The translations under genes were made by a program, and so were the position numbers. Shown in pieces: positions 1 through 5,960 of a stretch of DNA of 6,911 bases (its first letter is position 1; every line of letters starts with the position of its first letter). This stretch comes from an uncultured Bacilli bacterium (GTDB taxonomy: Bacteria; Bacillota_I; Bacilli_A; RF39; UBA660): contig CANRQD010000071.1 of the NCBI GenBank assembly GCA_947632685.1, positions 1 through 6,911 on the forward strand, in the 5' to 3' direction. The notes beneath the pieces were generated by a model. The model made no database searches. It saw only the letters and a program-made list of their open reading frames with translations, and had not been told where the DNA came from.

Positions 1-3
1 CGT

Positions 4-10
4 CTCCCTT
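4..10 (-). promoter_or_regulatory. Ribosome-binding site of a gene starting just beyond the left edge
   Basis: On the minus strand the bases read AAGGGAG, a good Shine-Dalgarno match, about 15 to 20 bases downstream of the predicted transcription start of the promoter at 32-61. Only three bases remain in the window after it, and no start codon is visible. If the site is real, the start codon should lie roughly 2 to 6 bases outside the window. The gene itself cannot be identified from here. Confidence 0.55.
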
Positions 11-31
11 ATTTTTCTTATCTATATCTAA

Positions 32-61
32 ATTCTACCCCCCCCCGGACACTTTTGTCAA
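32..61 (-). promoter_or_regulatory. Sigma-A promoter with a nine-G tract in its spacer, candidate phase-variable switch
   Basis: On the minus strand a perfect -35 box TTGACA (56-61) is followed by an 18-base spacer and a -10 box TAGAAT (32-37), five of six matches to TATAAT. The half of the spacer next to the -10 box is nine consecutive G residues. Transcription would start near 24-26 and run off the left edge, with a ribosome site at 4-10. The promoter lies directly behind the terminator at 74-97, so it opens a new transcription unit. A spacer of 18 is one base longer than the 17-base optimum, so loss of one G would be expected to strengthen it, and further gain to weaken it. The regulatory role is inferred from this geometry; the boxes and tract are seen directly. 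Confidence 0.7.
38..46 (-). repeat. Homopolymer tract, C9 on plus / G9 on minus
   Basis: Nine uninterrupted C residues on the plus strand stand out sharply in a region with hardly any GC. They fill positions -35-box-distal 10 to 18 of the promoter spacer. Homopolymeric G/C tracts of about this length are the classic substrate for slipped-strand mispairing, so the length may vary between cells and may also be miscalled in sequencing. Confidence 0.9.
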
Positions 62-73
62 TAAATTTTTCAC

Positions 74-97
74 AAAAAAAATGAAGCTTTTGCTTCA
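74..97 (-). terminator. Rho-independent terminator of the pcrA operon
   Basis: Read on the minus strand, a 6-base-pair stem TGAAGC / GCTTCA (92-97 with 82-87) closes a four-base AAAA loop. It is followed at once by eight T residues (74-81). It lies 15 bases past the stop codon of the gene at 113-646, and no further gene lies between it and the next promoter. On the plus strand the hairpin is not followed by a T run, so it works in one direction only. Confidence 0.85.
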
Positions 98-106
98 CAA
101 AATTTT

Positions 107-122
107 AATTAATTAATTAATT
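107..122. repeat. Short tetranucleotide repeat (AATT)4
   Basis: Four copies of AATT run across the stop codon of the gene at 113-646 (stop at 113-115). Tetranucleotide slippage here would alter only the last residue or two, because TAA occurs repeatedly through the tract. In such AT-rich DNA this may be chance. Confidence 0.4.
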
Positions 123-646
123 TTTACTGAATTAAATGCTTTAGTAAATATTTCCTTACACTTATTTTTATTTTCCTTATTCATATAGTATGTTTGATCA
201 ATTTTTTCAATAACATATGTTTTATCTGTACTATTATTAGAATAATAACTAAAAATTGGACCTTCATCACTGGTAGAAAAATATTCCCAACTTGTATTAT
301 TAATCGTTTTCTTTTTTATATTTTTTATAGTAAAACCATTTTCCTCCATTTTAAGTCTTGTATTCTTTATATAGTCATTATCCTTTTTTAATTCTTTTAT
401 ACAGATACTACCACAAGTTTCTTTATTATAATTTATTTTATAAGCTTTATCACAACTTTTGTCATCAAACTCATTCATTCCAAAAGTAACTGTATATTTT
501 AAATCATCTAATTTAGTAATTTTATTTTTACTTTTATACCAAAAGAATGACACTAGTCCTGCAATAATAATAAATATTAATAAAGCTATACCTGCTTTTT
601 TTGCTCTACTAACTTGAAATGAATAACTAAAAAACTTATTAGCCAT
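113..646 (-). CDS. Small membrane-anchored extracytoplasmic protein of unknown function
   Basis: I do not recognise this 177-residue protein. It has a short basic N-terminus (R14, K16, K17), one strong membrane segment at about residues 18-36, and then a hydrophilic domain of about 140 residues rich in Asn, Lys and Thr. That pattern fits a single-pass protein with its bulk outside the cell. The segment is not followed by a lipobox cysteine, so it is probably a membrane anchor and not a lipoprotein. The outer domain holds four cysteines (C65, C78, C82, C163) that could form two disulfides. The start is supported by the ribosome site AGAGGTGA (651-658) four bases upstream of ATG. It is the last gene of the operon, 17 bases after the Bax inhibitor-1-like gene and 15 bases before a terminator. 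Coding status is firm; function is unknown. Confidence 0.85.
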   Translation of the reverse strand: MANKFFSYSFQVSRAKKAGIALLIFIIIAGLVSFFWYKSKNKITKLDDLKYTVTFGMNEFDDKSCDKAYKINYNKETCGSICIKELKKDNDYIKNTRLKMEENGFTIKNIKKKTINNTSWEYFSTSDEGPIFSYYSNNSTDKTYVIEKIDQTYYMNKENKNKCKEIFTKAFNSVKIN

Positions 647-663
647 ATTATCACCTCTATAAT

Positions 664-1302
664 TTAATCATCTTTTTTTCCAAATATTTCTAATAATCTT
701 ATAAACATATTAATGAAATCTAAATATAATTGAAATGCACCATACACAGCAGCTTTATCTTCATCTAATGAATTAACTAAATATTTAATATTATGCATAT
801 CATAAATAACATATCCCATAAATATTAAAATTGATATTATAGCTATACCTAGTTCTATACTACTACTTTTTAAAAATATATTAATAATTGAAATGATTAT
901 AATAGCAAGTAATGCAACAAATAGCATATTACCAATTTTTGTAATATCTTTTTTAGTAATATAACCATAAACTGCTAAAAGTCCAAATAGTAATGCGGTT
1001 ATTAAAAATATTACTATAATTGAGCCCATTTCAAAAGTTAAAAATATTGTAGAAAATGTTATACCTGTGATAATTGAATATATAATATAACACACTTTAG
1101 CAGTAGTTGGACTCATCTTAGAAATTCTAAATCCCATTAATAGTGCAACAACTAATTCTATAATAATCATGGGAATAAACCCAATTGATAATACTTTCAT
1201 TAATAATAATTCATTTAAGGATAGATAATAACCTGATGCAAAGGTTATTAATAATCCTACAAATAACCAACCGAACATTTTAGAATAAACTTTATTTTCC
1301 AT
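664..1302 (-). CDS. Bax inhibitor-1 (TMBIM/YetJ-type) family membrane protein
   Basis: This 212-residue protein is almost entirely hydrophobic, with about seven membrane segments, the size and shape of bacterial Bax inhibitor-1 homologues such as Bacillus YetJ and E. coli YccA/YbhL. Family landmarks are SPTTAK before a long helix (64-69), GYITKKDITKIGN (113-125), a helix ending in YDMHN (167-171) and the C-terminal LYLDFINMFIRLLEIFG (192-208). The aspartates D168 and D195 lie where YetJ has the buried Asp pair proposed to gate pH-sensitive calcium leak. That function is known for homologues and inferred here; YccA-like relatives instead modulate the FtsH protease. Its ribosome site AAAGGAG (1310-1316) overlaps the stop codon of the nucleotidyltransferase gene, so the two are co-transcribed and probably translationally coupled. 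Family assignment is strong; the ion or partner is not determinable. Confidence 0.9.
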   Translation of the reverse strand: MENKVYSKMFGWLFVGLLITFASGYYLSLNELLLMKVLSIGFIPMIIIELVVALLMGFRISKMSPTTAKVCYIIYSIITGITFSTIFLTFEMGSIIVIFLITALLFGLLAVYGYITKKDITKIGNMLFVALLAIIIISIINIFLKSSSIELGIAIISILIFMGYVIYDMHNIKYLVNSLDEDKAAVYGAFQLYLDFINMFIRLLEIFGKKDD

Positions 1303-1314
1303 AATAACTCTCCT

Positions 1315-2214
1315 TTACCATAAATTTTTATTATATTTTCCTTCTTTAATAAGTTTATTTATAAATTCTTTTAAATTTTTTAAATCTTCATAATATGTGA
1401 CTCCACACCATTCTGCAGTAGTTTTTATAACTTCAACAGTAGCATATTTTTCTTTTATACTTTGATATAAAACATCAGGTATTAAAAATTCTGCACTATC
1501 AAGATTATCTTTATTTTTTTCTATAAACAGTGGGAATAATTTTTCTATATATTCAAATATTGATGAATCAAATAAAAGCATATTCATCGATACAATTTGA
1601 TTATCATCTACAATAAATGAATCTCCACCACTCAATGGACTTGCCAAAATTTTATTATTAACTCGTTCTACTTTACTTTCAATTAATTTCAATAATTTAT
1701 CATTTTTTACTTCACAAACGCCTCTTTTTAAAGCACCATATTCAGTCAGTGTATTTTTTATTAAATATCCAACTAAACCATATTCTTTATTATGTTCTTT
1801 TTTTAAAAACTCTGCTGCTTTAACATAGGCATCATATCCATAAAAGTCATCTGCATTAATTATGGCAAATGGTTCCTTAACAATATCTTTTACACATAAA
1901 ATTGCCTGAGCTGTTCCAAGAGGTTTTTTCCTAGTTTTTGGAATAGTACAACCTTTAGGAACATTATCAATCTCCTGAAATGCATATAAAACTTCAATAT
2001 GTGACTCTATTCTCTTACCAATAGTTTCTTTAAAATCGTTATAATTTTCCTTTTTTATTATAAAAACTACTTTATTAAACCCTGCCTTTTTGGCATCATA
2101 AATAGAATAATCTATTATAAATTCTCCATTTGGTCCAATAGGTTCAATTTGTTTTAAACCACCAAATCTACTTCCCATTCCAGCAGCTAAAATTACTAGT
2201 GTTATATCTTTCAT
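1315..2214 (-). CDS. NDP-sugar pyrophosphorylase-like nucleotidyltransferase
   Basis: The 299-residue protein has the N-terminal fold signature of sugar-phosphate nucleotidylyltransferases: LAAGMGSRFGGLKQ (9-22), which binds the nucleotide triphosphate, then KPLGTAQAI (97-105) and INADDFYG (119-126), whose acidic pair should hold the catalytic metal. Later family-like stretches are EYGALKRG (158-165) and AEFLIPDV (241-248). Such enzymes join a nucleotide to a sugar-1-phosphate or related phosphate (for example phosphocholine or glycerol-phosphate) to give an activated precursor for wall or surface polymers, in the cytoplasm. The signature differs from GalU, RmlA and GlmU, there is no hexapeptide-repeat acyltransferase domain, and the length fits a stand-alone transferase, so I leave the substrate open. 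Its ATG overlaps the TGA of the upstream gene (ATGA), a sign of coupled translation. Family is confident; substrate is not. Confidence 0.88.
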   Translation of the reverse strand: MKDITLVILAAGMGSRFGGLKQIEPIGPNGEFIIDYSIYDAKKAGFNKVVFIIKKENYNDFKETIGKRIESHIEVLYAFQEIDNVPKGCTIPKTRKKPLGTAQAILCVKDIVKEPFAIINADDFYGYDAYVKAAEFLKKEHNKEYGLVGYLIKNTLTEYGALKRGVCEVKNDKLLKLIESKVERVNNKILASPLSGGDSFIVDDNQIVSMNMLLFDSSIFEYIEKLFPLFIEKNKDNLDSAEFLIPDVLYQSIKEKYATVEVIKTTAEWCGVTYYEDLKNLKEFINKLIKEGKYNKNLW

Positions 2215-2585
2215 ATAGCCTTATTCCTTTCATTAGAAATTGCTAAATTCTGATCAAGTTTATCAAGTGATTGCATAAAATCTGGTCCTTTACTACTAAT
2301 ACTAGTATTCCACACTATTTTATCATTATATTCACCTGTAATAATTTTCTTTTTTATAGAAGATACATACTGATTAGTATTTTTATCATATACAACAGAT
2401 AAAGCAGTATCATCATTTATTAATGGTTCAATATTATTAAATGTATATAAGAATACAAGTTCATCTTCCCCTAATTCATCTACATCTTTATAAACATTAT
2501 CATCTTTTAATGTTAATACACCTATTCTTCTACCTTTATAATCTCGTATAAATAAAGTATAATCTTCTTTTAGAATTTCAAACAT
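2211..2585 (-). CDS. Conserved-context hypothetical protein, 124 residues
   Basis: I do not recognise this protein. It is 124 residues, soluble, without a signal peptide or membrane segment, and acidic in its middle (VYKDVDELGEDELVF, 31-45). The first 80 residues look beta-rich, with short alternating strands such as YTLFIRDY (9-16), RIGVLTL (20-26) and ALSVVYD (61-67). The last 40 residues look like an extended or helical tail. Coding status is well supported: an AGGAGG ribosome site (2592-2597) lies six bases before ATG and overlaps the pcrA stop codon, and its own stop overlaps the ATG of the nucleotidyltransferase. Sitting between a DNA helicase and a sugar-nucleotide enzyme gives no clear functional hint, though the ATGA overlap links its expression most tightly to the transferase. 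Confidence 0.82.
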   Translation of the reverse strand: MFEILKEDYTLFIRDYKGRRIGVLTLKDDNVYKDVDELGEDELVFLYTFNNIEPLINDDTALSVVYDKNTNQYVSSIKKKIITGEYNDKIVWNTSISSKGPDFMQSLDKLDQNLAISNERNKAI

Positions 2586-2591
2586 AATACA

Positions 2592-2597
2592 CCTCCT
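2592..2597 (-). promoter_or_regulatory. AGGAGG ribosome site overlapping the pcrA stop codon
   Basis: The minus strand reads AGGAGG six bases before the ATG of the 124-residue gene, and its first two bases fall within the pcrA TAG stop (2596-2598). This is the strongest ribosome site in the window and fixes the start of that gene. The overlap suggests that ribosomes finishing pcrA help initiation downstream. Confidence 0.85.
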
Positions 2598-4692
2598 ATA
2601 CTTTTGATAATTTTTTATGATTTTTCATTAACTTCCTTATTCCATATGGATGTTTAAATGCAACACTTACTAATGTATTAGAAACTTCAACTACGCGACC
2701 TGCACCAAAAGATTCATGATAAACATAATCTCCTATTTCATAGTCAACTTCTTCATCTCTAAACATATCATCAGTATCAATTTTAATTTCTTGTTTTATT
2801 TGCTCATCAGATAAGTTACTTTCAATTAGATTACTATCAATTTCACCAATAAATCTACTAACAGGATTTATTTGATCTTTACCAAATAAAGTACGTCGTC
2901 TTGTATTAACCAAATGTAATTCACGTTTAGCACGTGTAACTGCAACATAGCATAAACGTCTTTCTTCTTCAAGCTCAGAGTTTTCCATTAATGAATTCAT
3001 ATGTGGAAATATTCCTTCTTCCATTCCTACAACAAATACATTATCAAACTCTAATCCCTTAACAGAATGAATTGTCATTAAGCTAATTCTATTAGCATCA
3101 TCTTTATATTCTTCTACATCACTTATTAAACTAATTTCTAGTAAGAACTCTTCTAAAGATACTAAACCTTCTCTTTCTTCAAAAGATTTAGTTATAGATT
3201 TAAATTCCTCTAAATTTTCAAGTCTAACTTCTGCATCTAATGTTTTTTCATTTTCTAATTCTCTTCTAATACCAGATGCATCCAAAACTTTATCAATTAA
3301 TTCAGTTAAAGTTAAATCATCCTTTATAGATCTAAGTTTTTCTATTACTTCTTTAAATTCTAATTCTTTACCTTTATCTATTATATCATAAATACTTTCA
3401 TTTTTTAAATCAGCTTTTGTAGTTAAATTTTCAATTGTTTTTAAACCTATACCTCGTTTAGGAGTATTAATAACTCTAAGTAAGCTTACATTATCCTTTG
3501 TATTATGAATAAGTCTTAAATATGCAATTAAATCTTTAATTTCTTTTCTACTATAGAAATAAAAACTACCTACTACTCGATAAGGAAGATTTTCTTTTAA
3601 CATTTCTTCTTCTAAAATTCGAGATTGAGCATTAGTACGATATAATATTGCAATATCTTGATAATTTATTCCTCTTACAATATATTCTTTTATTTTTCTA
3701 ATTGTATACTGGGCTTCATCTCTTTCATTATATGCTCTATAATATTTTATTTTTTCACCTTCTGGATTAGAAGTCCATAAGTTCTTATCTTTACGCGTAA
3801 GATTATGTTTTATAATACAATTAGCTGCATTAAGTATATTTTTAGTAGAACGATAATTCTGTTCTAGTAAAATAGTTTTAGCATCTTTATAGTCTTTTTC
3901 AAAATTTAAGATATTTTTATAGTTAGCCCCTCTAAAACTATAAATACTTTGTGAATCATCTCCAACACAAGTTATATTCCTATATTTTTCACTAATCATC
4001 TTAGTTAATATATATTGTGCTTCATTAGTATCTTGATACTCGTCTATTAAAACATATTTAAATCTATCTTGGTATCTACTTAATATATCAGGATTTTCTC
4101 TAAATAGTCTAATTGGTAATAAAAGTAAATCATCAAAATCAACTGAATTATTATGACGTAATTTACTTTCATATTTCTCATATACTTTTAAAACAACTTT
4201 TTCATATTCACTAACAGCATATTTAGCATAATCATTAGGCATAATCATTTCATTTTTACAACTACTTATCTTATTCCTAATTCCCCTAGGATTATATACT
4301 TTAGGATCATAATCTAATTCTTTTAAGATTTTTTTTACCACAGTTAAAGAATCATCACTATCCATAATAACAAAATTACTATCATACCCTAACACACTAC
4401 AATTTTCTCTTAATAGTTTTAATCCAAAACTATGAAATGTTGATACTTGTAAATTTTTTGATATGTCACCAATAAGTAAATTAATTCTATCTTTCATTTC
4501 TTTAGCTGCTTTATTAGTAAATGTTATTGCTAAAATATTATATGGACTTATTCCCATATTTTCTATTAAATATCCAATTTTAGTAGTTAATACTTTAGTT
4601 TTACCACTACCTGCTCCTGCTAAAATAAGAAGTGGGCCATTATTATATAAAACAGCTTCTCTTTGTCGATCATTTAAATTATCTATATCCAT
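2596..4692 (-). CDS. pcrA: ATP-dependent DNA helicase PcrA (UvrD family)
   Basis: PcrA is a superfamily 1A helicase that unwinds DNA 3' to 5' in nucleotide excision repair, plasmid replication and clearing of recombination and transcription intermediates. All core motifs are visible in the 698-residue product: Q motif LNDRQREAV (6-14), Walker A GAGSGKT (26-32), Ia AITFTNKAAKEM (55-66), motif II DEYQD (217-221), III GDDSQSIYSFRG (244-255), IV EQNYRST (277-283), V MTIHSVKGLEFD (539-550) and VI LCYVAVTRAKREL (580-592). The C-terminal segment from about residue 652 (GDYVYHESFGAGRVVEV) is the Tudor-like module that marks PcrA and contacts RNA polymerase in Bacillus. The length is slightly under the 720-740 of Bacillus homologues, mostly from a short linker before that module. 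ATG follows an AGGAAGTAGG ribosome region by eight bases. It is the first gene of its operon; the usual next gene, ligA, is absent. Confidence 0.96.
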   Translation of the reverse strand: MDIDNLNDRQREAVLYNNGPLLILAGAGSGKTKVLTTKIGYLIENMGISPYNILAITFTNKAAKEMKDRINLLIGDISKNLQVSTFHSFGLKLLRENCSVLGYDSNFVIMDSDDSLTVVKKILKELDYDPKVYNPRGIRNKISSCKNEMIMPNDYAKYAVSEYEKVVLKVYEKYESKLRHNNSVDFDDLLLLPIRLFRENPDILSRYQDRFKYVLIDEYQDTNEAQYILTKMISEKYRNITCVGDDSQSIYSFRGANYKNILNFEKDYKDAKTILLEQNYRSTKNILNAANCIIKHNLTRKDKNLWTSNPEGEKIKYYRAYNERDEAQYTIRKIKEYIVRGINYQDIAILYRTNAQSRILEEEMLKENLPYRVVGSFYFYSRKEIKDLIAYLRLIHNTKDNVSLLRVINTPKRGIGLKTIENLTTKADLKNESIYDIIDKGKELEFKEVIEKLRSIKDDLTLTELIDKVLDASGIRRELENEKTLDAEVRLENLEEFKSITKSFEEREGLVSLEEFLLEISLISDVEEYKDDANRISLMTIHSVKGLEFDNVFVVGMEEGIFPHMNSLMENSELEEERRLCYVAVTRAKRELHLVNTRRRTLFGKDQINPVSRFIGEIDSNLIESNLSDEQIKQEIKIDTDDMFRDEEVDYEIGDYVYHESFGAGRVVEVSNTLVSVAFKHPYGIRKLMKNHKKLSKV

Positions 4693-4716
4693 TATTAAAA
4701 CCTACTTCCTATATTA

Positions 4717-4745
4717 ATTATAACCTATATTTAAATAATATAAAA
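4717..4745 (-). promoter_or_regulatory. Probable promoter of the pcrA operon
   Basis: A perfect -10 box TATAAT (4717-4722, minus strand) sits 24 bases upstream of the pcrA ATG, giving a short leader of about 15 bases. The -35 region is weak: TTTTAT at 4740-4745 with a 17-base spacer is the best available, and it falls inside the T-rich tail of the preceding terminator. A terminator immediately upstream makes an independent promoter here necessary, which supports the call beyond the sequence match. Confidence 0.55.
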
Positions 4746-4769
4746 GAAAAAAGTGTCATTAGACACTTT
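4741..4769 (-). terminator. Rho-independent terminator of the sortase operon, overlapping a stop codon
   Basis: On the minus strand an 8-base-pair stem AAAGTGTC / GACACTTT (4762-4769 with 4750-4757) closes a four-base TAAT loop. It is followed by more T residues, TTTTTTCTTTTA in all from the end of the stem. The stem begins within the TAA stop (4768-4770) of the membrane-protein gene. The T run exists only on the minus strand, so it separates this operon from pcrA in one direction. Confidence 0.88.
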
Positions 4770-5937
4770 ATAAGTTTAATAATTCATCTAATACAGTTTT
4801 AGGTCTAGTACTATTATAATCATAAGTATACTCTATATTATTAGAATTAATATTATTTTCAATTATAGATTTAGTTTCATTAATAGTTTCTTTATCAGTA
4901 TTATTATCAATAGTAATAGTTGTATCTTTACCTGTAGTATTATTTTTTAATATATCTATAACTCGTTTATAATCTTCTAGAGTTAACATATTTTCATATT
5001 TCTCTATTTCAGAAATATTTTGTACATATTTTGGTTTAGATCTCATATCTTTAACTACTTTTGGTATATCAATTTCTATTATATTAGATGAAAATTTAGA
5101 TTTACTAATATCTTTATATCTAACTACTTCTTTAACTTTTTTAGGTACTACTGTTTCAACTATATTTTTTGGAAATATAGGAGTAATTACCTCTTTATAT
5201 TTAACTACTTCTTTAATTTCTTTAGGAGCTACAATTTCTAAAATATTTTTAGGGAGTATAGGGGTATTTATTTCTTTATAATTTATAATTTCTCTTACTC
5301 TTTTAGGAATAGCAGTTTCTACTATATTTGAAGGAAGTGAAGGTATTGTAACAGTTTCACTTTCTTTATTCTTTTGAGTTCCTCTAATTATTTTATAAAC
5401 AATTATAAATATAATCCAAAGCATAAATATAGTACTACTAAGTCCTATTAAAGCAAGGGCATCTTTATTGCTATAAACTGAAGAATTATCAAAAACATCA
5501 ATTCCACTAGAAGTAACTACATTCATAATTAAAACTAACAAATAAATCATAATTGAATATATTATAGTATTAATTACTTTTAATAATTTATCTTCTTTAA
5601 AATTAAATATAGTTTTCCATAATATTATATTAGCAGCTATTATTGCAGCTAAATAAACAGCTAAATTTGGGAAGTATATTATTATAAATAAATTATTCAT
5701 CATATAGTCAAACATTTTAGAAAATGATGAACCATATTGAATAAATAGAACTATTATTAATGCAATATAAATTAATGCATAAAATATTTTTGTTTGTTTA
5801 GCATTTCGTTTACTTGTAGTAAGCATAATAATTGCAAGAAATATTAATATAAATATAGATGCTATACATAATCCTGAAGATGATGAAACATCTACAAGAA
5901 CTTTTAGTTTATCCAAAAATGATAAATCATTCATCAT
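4768..5937 (-). CDS. Five-pass membrane protein with four tandem 27-residue repeats, unknown function
   Basis: I do not recognise this 389-residue protein. The N-terminal half has five predicted membrane segments at about 22-41, 51-68, 83-104, 119-141 and 161-184. Positive loops at 42-50 and after 182, against acidic or neutral loops at 70-80 and 142-159, suggest the N-terminus is outside and the C-terminal 200 residues are in the cytoplasm. That tail starts with four adjacent repeats of exactly 27 residues (197-304), each built around a P-x-N-I-hydrophobic-E core, a PK pair and a YK near the end. A short helix-forming stretch (305-332), an Asn/Thr-rich linker and a C-terminal TRPKTVLDELLNL (377-389) follow. 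Two adjacent ATG codons (5937 and 5934) are possible starts; the second is better spaced from the ribosome site. It follows the sortase by 23 bases and ends the operon, so a role in surface-protein export or anchoring is possible but only inferred from position. Confidence 0.85.
   Translation of the reverse strand: MMNDLSFLDKLKVLVDVSSSSGLCIASIFILIFLAIIMLTTSKRNAKQTKIFYALIYIALIIVLFIQYGSSFSKMFDYMMNNLFIIIYFPNLAVYLAAIIAANIILWKTIFNFKEDKLLKVINTIIYSIMIYLLVLIMNVVTSSGIDVFDNSSVYSNKDALALIGLSSTIFMLWIIFIIVYKIIRGTQKNKESETVTIPSLPSNIVETAIPKRVREIINYKEINTPILPKNILEIVAPKEIKEVVKYKEVITPIFPKNIVETVVPKKVKEVVRYKDISKSKFSSNIIEIDIPKVVKDMRSKPKYVQNISEIEKYENMLTLEDYKRVIDILKNNTTGKDTTITIDNNTDKETINETKSIIENNINSNNIEYTYDYNSTRPKTVLDELLNL
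5026..5349 (-). repeat. Four in-frame tandem repeats of 81 bases (27 residues)
   Basis: The units are 5269-5349, 5188-5268, 5107-5187 and 5026-5106, with no gaps or insertions. Units 2 and 3 share 17 of 27 residues, units 1 and 3 share 14, and unit 4 keeps about 8 (core F-x-x-N-I-x-E, PK, V-K). Similarity also shows at the DNA level, as recurring TTAACTACTTCTTTAA-like and CTTTTTTAGG-like stretches on the plus strand. The pattern indicates internal duplication inside the coding sequence followed by divergence, strongest at the C-terminal unit. Confidence 0.9.
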
Positions 5938-5942
5938 CTTCG

Positions 5943-5950
5943 CCCCCTTT
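5943..5950 (-). promoter_or_regulatory. Unusual G-rich ribosome site of the membrane-repeat gene
   Basis: The minus strand reads AAAGGGGG before two adjacent ATG codons. Spacing is five bases to the first ATG (5937) and eight to the second (5934); the second is closer to the usual optimum, so translation may begin at residue 2. The five-G run replaces the more common AGGAGG. Confidence 0.6.
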
Positions 5951-5960
5951 TATAAACCTT

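Noticed and set aside
48..59. Short inverted repeat GACA/TGTC overlapping the -35 box
   Set aside because: The arms are only four bases with a four-base loop, too short for a terminator and not distinctive enough to call an operator.
194..391. Plus-strand open reading frame of 65 codons
   Set aside because: It lies wholly inside the minus-strand gene at 113-646, is a low-complexity Ile/Phe-rich translation of AT-rich antisense DNA, and has no ribosome site.
113..646. Lipoprotein call for the small exported protein
   Set aside because: No cysteine follows the hydrophobic segment in a lipobox context; the first cysteine is at residue 65, so a plain membrane anchor fits better.
1315..2214. Assignment of the nucleotidyltransferase as GalU, RmlA or GlmU
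   Set aside because: The N-terminal motif and overall sequence do not match those families closely, and there is no hexapeptide-repeat domain; substrate left open.
4329..4336. Eight-T run (A8 in the coding strand) within pcrA, a possible slippage site
   Set aside because: It encodes ordinary Val-Lys-Lys-Ile codons in an essential-type gene, and A/T runs of this length are expected by chance at this base composition.
4463..4717. Plus-strand open reading frame of 84 codons
   Set aside because: It is antisense to the Walker A and Ia region of pcrA, whose motifs prove the minus-strand frame; no promoter or ribosome site supports it.
5026..5349. Regular 81-base repeats as a CRISPR array or satellite
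   Set aside because: The repeats are contiguous, in frame, diverged at the protein level and without unique spacers; they are internal duplications in a gene.
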